The position numbers and the translations under genes were made by a program. From NCBI GenBank assembly GCA_024408895.1, contig JAKSUO010000030.1:1-11638 (forward strand): 11,638 bases of DNA, in the 5' to 3' direction. The notes beneath the pieces were generated by a model. It was given only the letters and a program-made list of their open reading frames with translations, was not told the origin of the DNA and made no database searches. Positions 6,217-11,638 of this stretch are shown in pieces. Source of the DNA: Alphaproteobacteria bacterium (GTDB lineage: Bacteria > Pseudomonadota > Alphaproteobacteria > RF32 > CAG-239). Each line of letters begins with the position of its first letter. The first letter of the stretch is position 1.

Positions 6217-6993
6217 ATGAATAACAACGACGAATTAACTCTTAGAAAATTAGATATCACCGATTTAAAGAATTTAATTGATTTGCAAGATAAAATTATT
6301 TCTGATTTGAAAGTTGATGAACAGCATTTTATTTTGCATCGGACAGCCAGCGACTTTTTAAACGCGCTCGAAAGCAAATCTATGTACGTTTTCGGTCTTT
6401 ATGACGGCAACAGACTCGTTTCACAATCTATTTTATCTTTGCCGAACGACAACGACCACCGCGAAATTTCCGAATTTATGAGTGATACCCCTAACTCCGA
6501 ACTGGCGGTTTATAAAGCTGTTTTGGTTGCCCCGGAATACCGTGGTCGCGGTTTAATGAAAAGAATGTTGCGTACCCGTGAAGAAGCCGCTATTTTGAAC
6601 TGTCGTCATATTGCCATTACCCAAATTGCCTCCGATAATCCGGCCAGTTGGATTAACGCTTTGCGCTACGGTATGCAAATTACCAAAGTCGGTTTTGATC
6701 CGGAAGACAACGCCGAAGTTATCTACTTGCAAAAGCGCCTCGACGGTAAAGTCGACCCGAAAATCAATATGGAACAGGAATATGCAATGTCTCTCGGCAA
6801 CGATATTCATCACCAAATGCCTATTTTGTTCAACAAAATGCAAAAACTTTCTGCCGAAGGTTGGATTGCTACCGATATCAAAGTATCCGATGACGGCTTT
6901 AAGTTAATATGGCACCCGAAAGAAGAAGCTCAGAGAAATCATAAGCAAATAAAGTTTCCGATGCGCCGTGCCGCTCATTTAGAACTTTCTTAA
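6217..6993 (+). CDS. GNAT-family N-acetyltransferase
   Basis: The 258-residue protein begins at the ATG at 6217 behind AGGA at 6-nt spacing. A TTG 12 codons earlier lies in a hairpin loop and is rejected. The GNAT acetyl-CoA site is the VLVAPEYRGRGLMKRML segment (102-118), with the R-G-R-G-L pyrophosphate loop. A DNPASW segment (140-145) matches the usual motif B of the fold. Residues 180-258 form an extra C-terminal part not typical of small GNATs. The acceptor substrate is not predictable. The next gene follows after 65 nt on the same strand and may share the transcript. Confidence 0.85.
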   Translation: MNNNDELTLRKLDITDLKNLIDLQDKIISDLKVDEQHFILHRTASDFLNALESKSMYVFGLYDGNRLVSQSILSLPNDNDHREISEFMSDTPNSELAVYKAVLVAPEYRGRGLMKRMLRTREEAAILNCRHIAITQIASDNPASWINALRYGMQITKVGFDPEDNAEVIYLQKRLDGKVDPKINMEQEYAMSLGNDIHHQMPILFNKMQKLSAEGWIATDIKVSDDGFKLIWHPKEEAQRNHKQIKFPMRRAAHLELS

Positions 6994-7058
6994 ACACGCC
7001 ATAATCTGTCGTGATTGCGTGCTAATTTAGAGCATCGCAACGATTAACGACGGATAAA

Positions 7059-7466
7059 ATGACAATACATTGTATCAATTTGACCGCTAACAACCCTAAA
7101 GTTGGCATATTTTGGCTTATTCCGACAAACAAAGTTGTTGCCGGCAACATAACCGATGACTATACTTTGCTGTATTTAGCTCAGGACATAACCACCGCTG
7201 AACATTTTGAAAAGTACTATTCCTCGGCGGCCGACCACTATACGGTATGGATTGCCGTACAACATTCATTTTCTCAACTAAAGCACACACCGTATGAAAA
7301 ATATCCGCGCGGCCGTGTGACATTTGTTTCCGATGATTACCCGCATACCGGCACATTCAAATTGATGGCGGATATTAAAATCTTATGCTTACCGAAATGT
7401 TTGGCCGAACTTAAAAGGCTCTACAACATTTCGCTTTATATATCTCGTCTTGTTGGCGTTGCTTGA
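7059..7466 (+). CDS. Conserved-looking hypothetical protein
   Basis: A 135-residue cytoplasmic protein with no signal peptide or membrane segment. It is not assigned to a named family. It opens with a beta-rich stretch (KVGIFWLIP), has HYTVW near residue 60, and a YEKYPRGRVTF segment at about 79-89 followed by a DDYPHTGTFKLMAD strand pair and a C-terminal helix. The WxxQ...PRGRVxF layout recalls small uncharacterised bacterial proteins that often occur as solitary or immunity-like genes; that comparison is from memory. The ribosome site GGA lies 4 nt before the ATG. Its last 56 bp overlap the convergent gene at 7411-7614. Codon usage resembles that of the acetyltransferase gene upstream. Confidence 0.65.
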   Translation: MTIHCINLTANNPKVGIFWLIPTNKVVAGNITDDYTLLYLAQDITTAEHFEKYYSSAADHYTVWIAVQHSFSQLKHTPYEKYPRGRVTFVSDDYPHTGTFKLMADIKILCLPKCLAELKRLYNISLYISRLVGVA

Positions 7467-7614
7467 GAGCAATAATCTTGTTTTGGACACGCTCTATAGC
7501 CGTCTTGTTTCCTGAATATTCCCAGGCTACATCTGCCGTAATATCTACTTTTGTCGGTTTTCCATCCCGATTATAGCTTATTTTGCATATAGTTTCGTCT
7601 TTACATACAACCAT
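7411..7614 (-). CDS. Small hypothetical protein
   Basis: A 67-residue frame, predominantly charged, with no membrane segment: a beta-hairpin-like N-terminus (ICKISYNRDGKPTKVDI), then a helix (AIERVQNKIIALKQRQQDE) and a basic Cys-containing tail. Not recognised. There is no convincing ribosome site before the ATG, although the frame stays open for 13 more protein-like codons upstream before a stop. Its 3' end overlaps the convergent gene at 7059-7466, so the tail residues may be forced by that gene. It could be genuine or a remnant. Confidence 0.4.
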   Translation of the reverse strand: MVVCKDETICKISYNRDGKPTKVDITADVAWEYSGNKTAIERVQNKIIALKQRQQDEIYKAKCCRAF

Positions 7615-7953
7615 GACAATTTTTCTAGCTGTATAACCATACCGTACTCCAACTGCTTAAATATTTGATTTTATTACATACTTACCACAACGAGTTCGTA
7701 AAATTTCCCAAAATGCGTGTTTTTGAAAACATAACATCCGAACTCGATTAAATGCTTGATTTAAAAAGAAAAACGGCAGTATTTTCTACTACTGCTTAAA
7801 TTGGTGATGCCTCTTAAACGAAATTTGAACTCGTAAATTTTCGTATTGACCATTCTTTTTTTTCCGATTGCGTATTTTTATTTTCCAATTTATCGTCAAA
7901 ACATAAAAAACATGGACTTGGACTATTGGTTGAATTTTATAAAGGAATTGATC
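7615..7953. promoter_or_regulatory. Upstream region of rpoH with three copies of a GAACTCG motif
   Basis: No gene is seen in these 339 nt. They hold CGAGTTCG (7691-7698), its exact inverse CGAACTCG (7739-7746) and a third GAACTCG (7827-7833) followed by TAAATTTT. A 6-bp hairpin GCAGTA/TACTGC lies at 7776-7795. The final stretch before rpoH is T-rich. The spacing of the three motifs suggests a binding site or leader structure controlling rpoH, but nothing proves it. Confidence 0.4.
7756..7785 (+). promoter_or_regulatory. Candidate rpoH promoter
   Basis: TTGATT (7756-7761) and TATTTT (7780-7785) are separated by 18 nt, giving a leader of about 160 nt. A TTGACC at 7846-7851 also looks like a -35 box but lacks a good -10 at the right distance. 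Confidence 0.3.
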
Positions 7954-8796
7954 ATGAATAATTTAAATACAATTGATAGTGGTTTATCGTTTTACGTTAA
8001 AAGCATTAAAAACTTTCCGATTTTAGAAGCTGACGAAGAATACAAGCTTGCTAAAGAATATCAAGAAACGCACAACAAAAGAATCGCCCACAAGTTGATT
8101 CAATCCCACTTGCGTTTGGTCATCAAATTAGCCCGTCAATTTTACGGATACGGCTTGCCGTTAGATGAGTTAATCAGCGAAGGAAATTTAGGCTTATTAT
8201 ATGCCGTTGAAAAATTCGAACCGGATAAAGGATTTAGATTTTCAACTTATGCAATATGGTGGATTAAAGCTTTTATCCAAAAATACATCCTTAATTCTTG
8301 GTCACTTGTTAAATTGGGAACAACAAGCGCACAGAAAAAATTATTCTTTAATCTGAAAAAAATAAAAAATCAGATGAATTTGCATGATGATTCGATATTA
8401 AACGACGATTTGCTTAAAGATATTGCAGAAAAATTAAACATCAGTATTGACGAAGTTATAGATATGAACAACAGAATTGCTGCTCGAGACACATCCTTAA
8501 ATGTCAAAATAGGTGATGAAGATTGCGAATTAGGAGATTTTATTGCAGATTCCAAAGAAAATCCGGAAACAGAATGTATCAATCTTGAGTTAAACAAAAA
8601 ACGGAGAATTTCATTCCGTGAGCATTTTGAAAACTTAAATCCGCGTGAAAAGAACATTCTATTTAAAAGAAGACTTTCCGATAAAGTCGAAACACTCGAC
8701 GAATTAAGCAAACAATATAACATATCCAAAGAAAGAGTGCGTCAAATTGAATTAAATTCGATTCACAAAATACAAAAAAACATAACGTTGATGTAA
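7954..8796 (+). CDS. rpoH: RNA polymerase heat-shock sigma factor (sigma-32)
   Basis: A 280-residue sigma-70-family factor that directs RNA polymerase to heat-shock promoters. Region 2 is intact (ELISEGNLGLLYAVEKF at 72-88, then FRFSTYAIWWIKAFIQ at 94-109). The segment after it, WSLVKLGTTSAQKKLFFNLK, contains the RpoH box (about 127-135) that separates RpoH from RpoD and RpoS. Region 4.2 is a helix-turn-helix (TLDELSKQYNISKERVRQIE, 247-266). The chosen ATG has AGGA at 7-nt spacing and gives the normal RpoH N-terminus. An in-frame ATG at 7912 and a TTG at 7846 lack ribosome sites. A short leader structure could act as a thermosensor, as known for other rpoH genes, but none is evident. RpoH argues for a Gram-negative, Pseudomonadota-type host. 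Confidence 0.95.
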   Translation: MNNLNTIDSGLSFYVKSIKNFPILEADEEYKLAKEYQETHNKRIAHKLIQSHLRLVIKLARQFYGYGLPLDELISEGNLGLLYAVEKFEPDKGFRFSTYAIWWIKAFIQKYILNSWSLVKLGTTSAQKKLFFNLKKIKNQMNLHDDSILNDDLLKDIAEKLNISIDEVIDMNNRIAARDTSLNVKIGDEDCELGDFIADSKENPETECINLELNKKRRISFREHFENLNPREKNILFKRRLSDKVETLDELSKQYNISKERVRQIELNSIHKIQKNITLM

Positions 8797-8803
8797 CCTG
8801 CTT

Positions 8804-8839
8804 AAATATCCGATGCCTTAAAACATCGGATATTTTTTT
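8804..8839 (+). terminator. Rho-independent terminator of rpoH
   Basis: A perfect 12-bp stem pairs AAATATCCGATG (8804-8815) with CATCGGATATTT (8824-8835) around an 8-nt loop, with an unbroken T-run from 8833 to 8839. The stop codon of the convergent lysR gene (8838-8840) lies inside this T-run, so the two genes abut tail to tail. Confidence 0.92.
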
Positions 8840-9716
8840 ATAATTTTTCAAGTAAATTTTTGTAATAATTCAAAACAATTCGAACATGCGTTTTATCTTT
8901 AACATGTTTCGGTGACAGCAAATACACCGTATGTTTAATATCACAAGGTATATTATCCAAACAAACCACTTTTCCGGTTTTGGCATTAATAAGAGGCATA
9001 ATTCCGACACCTCCGCCTTTTGTTAAAATATCATTAGTGGCAAACAAACTGTTTGAAAGACAAAATCCGCCTTGCGATTTATTAATCAAATTTTTTGTTT
9101 CGCTGTGAGAAAAAGTCTGATTAAACAAAACAATGCGGTGGTTTCGTAAAATATCATCAATATCGGTCGGATAACGATTCATTTGTAAATATTCCGGCGA
9201 AGCAAAAAATCCGCATTTCAATTCTTTAGAATAAACAAGCGACCAATCCGAATCTTTCGGCAAAGAATATGTTAAACAAATATCATATTCCGAATGGCTC
9301 AAACGCGGAATCTCATCATACACATCAATATAAAGGGACAAATTCGGATAAGTTTTAAAAAAGTCAGCTAGTCCTTCCGCATAAAAAATAGAACGAATAT
9401 TTCGATCATACGCCACACGAACGGTTGCTTTTGTATTAGGCTCGATAATAATGGAAGAAAAAACATCCTGCAAACAATTTTTGATATTCGGCACATGAGA
9501 AATAATCTTATGGCCGGTCGGTGTCAGCAAACATTTTCTGTCAACAACAGTCACCAACTTTGTTCCAAAAGAAGTTTCAAGCATATCAACGTATTTATTT
9601 AAGGTATCAATTGAAATATTAAGTTCTTTAGCCGCAGCAATCTTACCTTCGTGAACTTTAATAGCATAAAGCATAATGATGCCTTGTATATAAAAAAAAT
9701 CTTTTTTATTGAACAT
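8838..9716 (-). CDS. LysR-family transcriptional regulator
   Basis: The 292-residue protein has an N-terminal winged helix-turn-helix (about 15-70) with the LysR pattern GKIAAAKELNISIDTLNKYV, then LETSFGTKLV and LTPTGHK. A linker helix is followed by a periplasmic-binding-protein-like effector domain (about 95-290) containing DICLTY and GGGVGIMPL. The start codon follows GAGG at 8-nt spacing. It is transcribed divergently from csp, with inverted repeats in the shared region that could be its own operator, as is common for LysR regulators. The target genes and inducer are not deducible; the neighbouring csp is a candidate target only by position. Confidence 0.92.
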   Translation of the reverse strand: MFNKKDFFYIQGIIMLYAIKVHEGKIAAAKELNISIDTLNKYVDMLETSFGTKLVTVVDRKCLLTPTGHKIISHVPNIKNCLQDVFSSIIIEPNTKATVRVAYDRNIRSIFYAEGLADFFKTYPNLSLYIDVYDEIPRLSHSEYDICLTYSLPKDSDWSLVYSKELKCGFFASPEYLQMNRYPTDIDDILRNHRIVLFNQTFSHSETKNLINKSQGGFCLSNSLFATNDILTKGGGVGIMPLINAKTGKVVCLDNIPCDIKHTVYLLSPKHVKDKTHVRIVLNYYKNLLEKL

Positions 9717-9744
9717 AACACGATCCTCTTTTTTTCATCCTATA

Positions 9745-9768
9745 TAGAACTAAAGTTCTAGTCTAGAA
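9745..9768. promoter_or_regulatory. Nested inverted repeats, possible LysR operator
   Basis: TAGAACT-AA-AGTTCTA (9745-9760) is a perfect 7-bp inverted repeat. Overlapping it, TTCTAG-T-CTAGAA (9756-9768) is a perfect 6-bp inverted repeat. The three half-sites lie about 30-50 nt before the lysR start, where an autoregulatory site or promoter would be expected. Confidence 0.5.
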
Positions 9769-9801
9769 TAAGCCCATTTTATCTGTTTGTCCCCAAAATA
9801 T

Positions 9802-9831
9802 TTGACTTTTTCCCAAATTTATTCGGATATT
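9802..9831 (+). promoter_or_regulatory. Candidate csp promoter and inverted repeat
   Basis: TTGACT (9802-9807) is followed after 18 nt by GATATT (9826-9831), a partial -10 box. The -10 lies inside the inverted repeat TTCGGA-TATT-TCCGAA (9822-9837). This promoter would give a csp leader of about 85 nt, long leaders being normal for cold-shock genes. A 12-bp palindrome TTATACGTATAA (9887-9898) lies in that leader. Confidence 0.4.
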
Positions 9832-9924
9832 TCCGAAATCAGACTCAGAAAATATCTTATAACACTCAAAAAATTTTTTGATTATCTTATACGTATAAAA
9901 GAAATAAAAAAATGGAGGTACAAA

Positions 9925-10131
9925 ATGTTATTCGGCACAGTTAAATGGTTTAATGCAGAAAAAGGATATGGATTTATTGTTCCCGAAACTGCAGATAAAG
10001 ATGTCTTTTTTCACGTCACTCAATTAGAAAAAATTGGGATGAAAACAGTCGATCAAGGTGTTCATATCGGCTATACGACCTACAAAGACAGAGGAAGAAC
10101 TGCTGCAGGCGATCTTAAAATTTTCGCATAA
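9925..10131 (+). CDS. Cold-shock protein, CspA family
   Basis: A 68-residue single-domain OB-fold protein that binds single-stranded RNA and DNA. RNP1 is KGYGFI within GTVKWFNAEKGYGFI (4-18), and RNP2 is DVFFHV. The length is normal for the family. The ATG is preceded by GGAGGT at 5-nt spacing, the strongest ribosome site in the window; the longer frame upstream to 9787 has no supported start. The C-terminal half (GVHIGYTTYKDRGRTAAGDLKIFA) is less conserved than usual, with the typical EGPKGP-like loop replaced. Whether it responds to cold cannot be told. Confidence 0.93.
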   Translation: MLFGTVKWFNAEKGYGFIVPETADKDVFFHVTQLEKIGMKTVDQGVHIGYTTYKDRGRTAAGDLKIFA

Positions 10132-10153
10132 TTTTCAAAAATTCTTTTGAAAA
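10132..10153 (+). other. A/T hairpin directly after the csp stop codon
   Basis: TTTTCAAAA (10132-10140) and TTTTGAAAA (10145-10153) form a perfect 9-bp inverted repeat with a 4-nt loop, starting on the base after the stop codon. It is too A/T-rich to be a strong terminator and may shape the 3' UTR. Confidence 0.45.
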
Positions 10154-10215
10154 GCAGCCTTTTATTTTACCTTAAAGATTATAAATTATTTTTATTTTCC
10201 CTACTTGATTTATCT

Positions 10216-10242
10216 AAAACCCCGTGCTCACCACGGGGTTTT
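10216..10242. terminator. Bidirectional Rho-independent terminator
   Basis: An 11-bp stem AAAACCCCGTG (10216-10226) / CACGGGGTTTT (10232-10242) surrounds a 5-nt loop, with T-rich sequence after it on the plus strand and TTTT on the minus strand. It serves csp from the left and the small hypothetical gene at 10265-10567 from the right. Confidence 0.85.
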
Positions 10243-10264
10243 ATTATTGATAAAACGGTGCAAA

Positions 10265-10567
10265 TTATCTCTCATTTCCCTTATTTCTGCCAAAGTTCTG
10301 TTTCGGTTTATTTTTCCGAGCCTGATTTTCAGCATAACGAATAAGAATTGGTTTTATTTTTTTTAAACTTTTTTCAATATCTTGAACAAACGGTTTAAGT
10401 TTCTTTTCATATTCACGATACGCATTTTCATTAGGTTTATCCATTCCCTCATACATACCTTTCAAATAAAACTCCCGAGAAGCCACTTTCCCATTTTCAT
10501 CAAAATTATCTTGCTTCTGCAATAATTCTATTAGTTCATCTCTGGAAAAATTATCGTATTTTGACAT
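10265..10567 (-). CDS. Hypothetical charged, mostly helical protein
   Basis: A 100-residue protein of unrecognised family. It begins with SRDELIELLQKQ, a short helix of the kind used for dimerisation or DNA contact. A central region follows with a YREYEKKLKPFVQDIEKSLKK helix (50-70) of coiled-coil character. It ends in a very basic, Gln/Asn-rich tail (ARKNKPKQNFGRNKGNER), which suggests nucleic-acid contact. It has no signal peptide or membrane segment. The start is well supported by GAGG at 5-nt spacing in AGAGGAGAGG. It shares the bidirectional terminator with csp and lies next to the Rep-like gene, so it could belong to the same accessory segment. Confidence 0.7.
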   Translation of the reverse strand: MSKYDNFSRDELIELLQKQDNFDENGKVASREFYLKGMYEGMDKPNENAYREYEKKLKPFVQDIEKSLKKIKPILIRYAENQARKNKPKQNFGRNKGNER

Positions 10568-10738
10568 ATAAGCCTCTCCTCTACTAACATAGTATTAAGA
10601 TAGGGCTGATTTTTAAGTCCATGACAACCATATATAATTTTTTTACATATTCACTTGTCTTTATAACAGCTTTTTTGCTCTGATATTATTGATTTGTCGT
10701 GTTTCTCGAAAAATGTAAAACAGGTTTTTATATTTTTT

Positions 10739-11245
10739 TCATTTTGTGTCATTGATGTCAGATATACTAGGAGATAAAGCTAACTGAACACATGCAGCAT
10801 TAAGAGCATTTTGTAAACCATCTGTCGTATATATTCCCGCATTCAATAATATATGAAAATGATAACTGTATCCGTCATGTCTTCCTTTCTCCGCAAATGC
10901 ATAAAACGGGAGATGTGATTTAGTCCAGCGTGAACCAATCAGACACTGTTCAAAACGTGCCATTAATCGACGTAAATTATTCTTTGATACATCAAGACTT
11001 GGACTTCGCATATTCATAGGAAATTGTATGGAAAGAAAATGTGTCGGATCAGATGCTGCTATCCAATTATATAGCTGCCGACGCGTAATATCATACTTAC
11101 TATTACCTTCATGGTATACCTTCTTTTCTTCTGCTTTTTTATGCAATTTATTCTTACTTCTATATTCTGATATAAGCTGCTGTCTGCGAAGTATAGTCTC
11201 CTGCTGATGTAACTTTATTCTTTTTAGTATTCTTATTATATTCAT
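10739..11245 (-). CDS. Replication-initiator/HUH-like protein, probably truncated
   Basis: The 168-residue frame starts with AGAGGA about 10 nt upstream. A basic, Gln/Lys-rich N-terminus (1-50) precedes a core with THFLSIQFP (68-76), resembling the FLTLT-like motif 1 of rolling-circle Rep proteins. FYAFAEKG (114-121) comes next, then YHFHILL (128-134), in which His129-x-His131 fits the metal-binding HUH motif 2. The catalytic Tyr motif 3 expected further on is missing, because the frame stops at TGA (10739-10741). The same frame continues for 25 protein-like codons (to 10661) that include a FYIFRE segment, so the gene may have been cut by a nonsense mutation. Relaxase, Rep or inovirus-type initiator are all possible. 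The assignment rests on short motifs. Confidence 0.5.
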   Translation of the reverse strand: MNIIRILKRIKLHQQETILRRQQLISEYRSKNKLHKKAEEKKVYHEGNSKYDITRRQLYNWIAASDPTHFLSIQFPMNMRSPSLDVSKNNLRRLMARFEQCLIGSRWTKSHLPFYAFAEKGRHDGYSYHFHILLNAGIYTTDGLQNALNAACVQLALSPSISDINDTK

Positions 11246-11525
11246 TATATTTATTTCCTCTTTTTTTATTTATTTTTTATCATTTATTTTAAGTAATAAT
11301 GCTGGAAAGGAAGCGCTTGCGAGATTCCTTGTAATAAAACGTATTTTTAAAAGCATTTTCACTTTTCACAATTTACTCGGTTTTCATGCTTCAATGATTC
11401 TTAGAACATAAATTTTCCCGATTTCTTGCAAAATTGTTGAATTTAACTTATGTTTTATAAAAATACATGTGGATGATACTGAAAAATGAGCGGGCAAAAA
11501 TCGTCGTCTCGCGTAAAGGCCTTGT
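11246..11525. other. AT-rich intergenic region with one inverted repeat
   Basis: No gene is supported in these 280 nt. AAGGAA (11307-11312) and TTCCTT (11325-11330) form a 6-bp hairpin around GCGCTTGCGAGA, the only GC-rich island in very A/T-rich sequence. A minus-strand TTGTGA (11361-11366 region) with TAAAAA 16 nt further on is a weak promoter candidate for the Rep-like gene. Confidence 0.4.
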
Positions 11526-11638
11526 TTATTTTGCAGAAAATTTAATCATACCATGTCGGCACCGGACTTGGGTAGTGCTGCGGCATGAGCTTACCGGCAT
11601 ACCGTAACCGTCGTTATCCATAACCATACCGCCATACT
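11526..11638 (-). CDS. 3' end of an unidentified gene, possibly frameshifted
   Basis: Reading in from the right edge on the minus strand, one frame gives YGGMVMDNDGYGMPVSS and then a Cys/Arg-rich, unnatural tail ending at TAA 11526-11528. A second frame from 11586 gives MPQHYPSPVPTWYD and a stop at 11542-11544, which reads much more like a protein C-terminus. The two halves together look like one Gly/Tyr/Pro-rich protein end broken by a frameshift near 11585-11600. The base composition is clearly richer in G+C than the adjacent 280 nt, as expected for coding DNA. The family is unknown. Confidence 0.35.
   Translation of the reverse strand, partial: YGGMVMDNDGYGMPVSSCRSTTQVRCRHGMIKFSAK

Noticed and set aside
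7776..7795. GCAGTA/TACTGC hairpin before rpoH as a terminator
   Set aside because: The U-rich side is on the minus strand, where no upstream gene needs ending; on the plus strand it is weak. Kept only as part of the leader region.
7912..7953. Upstream ATG giving rpoH 14 extra residues
   Set aside because: No ribosome site before it, whereas the ATG at 7954 has AGGA at ideal spacing and gives the normal RpoH N-terminus.
10739..10741. TGA as a recoded Trp or selenocysteine codon in the Rep-like gene
   Set aside because: TGG is used for Trp throughout, TGA ends other frames here, and there is no convincing SECIS-like hairpin after it; a nonsense mutation or true end is simpler.
11552..11587. 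Plus-strand mini-ORF MSAPDLGSAAA at the right end
   Set aside because: Eleven codons, no ribosome site, and it is the complement of a more protein-like minus-strand frame.
1..11638. tRNA, rRNA, transposase or integrase genes
   Set aside because: Gaps between genes were read for cloverleaf arms, CCA ends and IS-like terminal repeats; none was seen.

Overview
The window looks like chromosomal sequence of an AT-rich Gram-negative bacterium, most likely an uncultured alphaproteobacterium. The evidence is an RpoH-type heat-shock sigma factor with its diagnostic Q-K-K-L-F-F-N-L box, a Gram-negative-style DapE of 380 residues, a LysR regulator, secretory signal peptides and A/T-rich sigma-70-like promoters. 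An animal-gut origin is possible because a choloylglycine-hydrolase-family enzyme is present. Both assignments are inference, since no rRNA or other marker lies in the window.

Left part (1-5954), all on the minus strand. An archaeal-type, probably non-discriminating aspartyl-tRNA synthetase (aspS2) sits behind a compact T-box riboswitch whose likely specifier is AAC (Asn). This is the standout feature: T-boxes are a Gram-positive device and rare in Pseudomonadota, and the specifier, the discriminator-binding base and the enzyme type all point to Asp-tRNA(Asn) formation. Next come a secreted Ntn-hydrolase (linear amide C-N hydrolase), a small membrane-anchored acidic protein with two tandem 35-residue repeats, and a dapE / double-Nudix pair that is probably one transcription unit. 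The 5' end of the Nudix gene carries an A7 run and an out-of-frame ATG.

Middle (5955-8796). A divergent promoter region in which the -35 boxes of both strands overlap drives dapE leftwards and a GNAT acetyltransferase gene rightwards. The acetyltransferase gene has a roughly 190-nt leader with a possible 20-codon leader ORF and a hairpin just before the start. A conserved-looking hypothetical gene follows and converges, with a 56-bp overlap, on a small minus-strand hypothetical gene. After 340 nt of regulatory-looking DNA comes rpoH, ended by a strong terminator whose U-tract contains the stop codon of the convergent lysR gene.

Right part (8838-11638). lysR and a cold-shock protein gene (csp) are divergent, separated by about 200 nt that hold nested inverted repeats. 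csp ends in a bidirectional terminator shared with a convergent small hypothetical gene. Then comes a protein with a replication-initiator/HUH-like core that appears truncated before its catalytic-Tyr region by an in-frame TGA. The right edge carries the 3' end of an unidentified minus-strand gene, possibly frameshifted. This last segment looks like decaying accessory DNA, whereas the rest looks like ordinary chromosomal housekeeping sequence.
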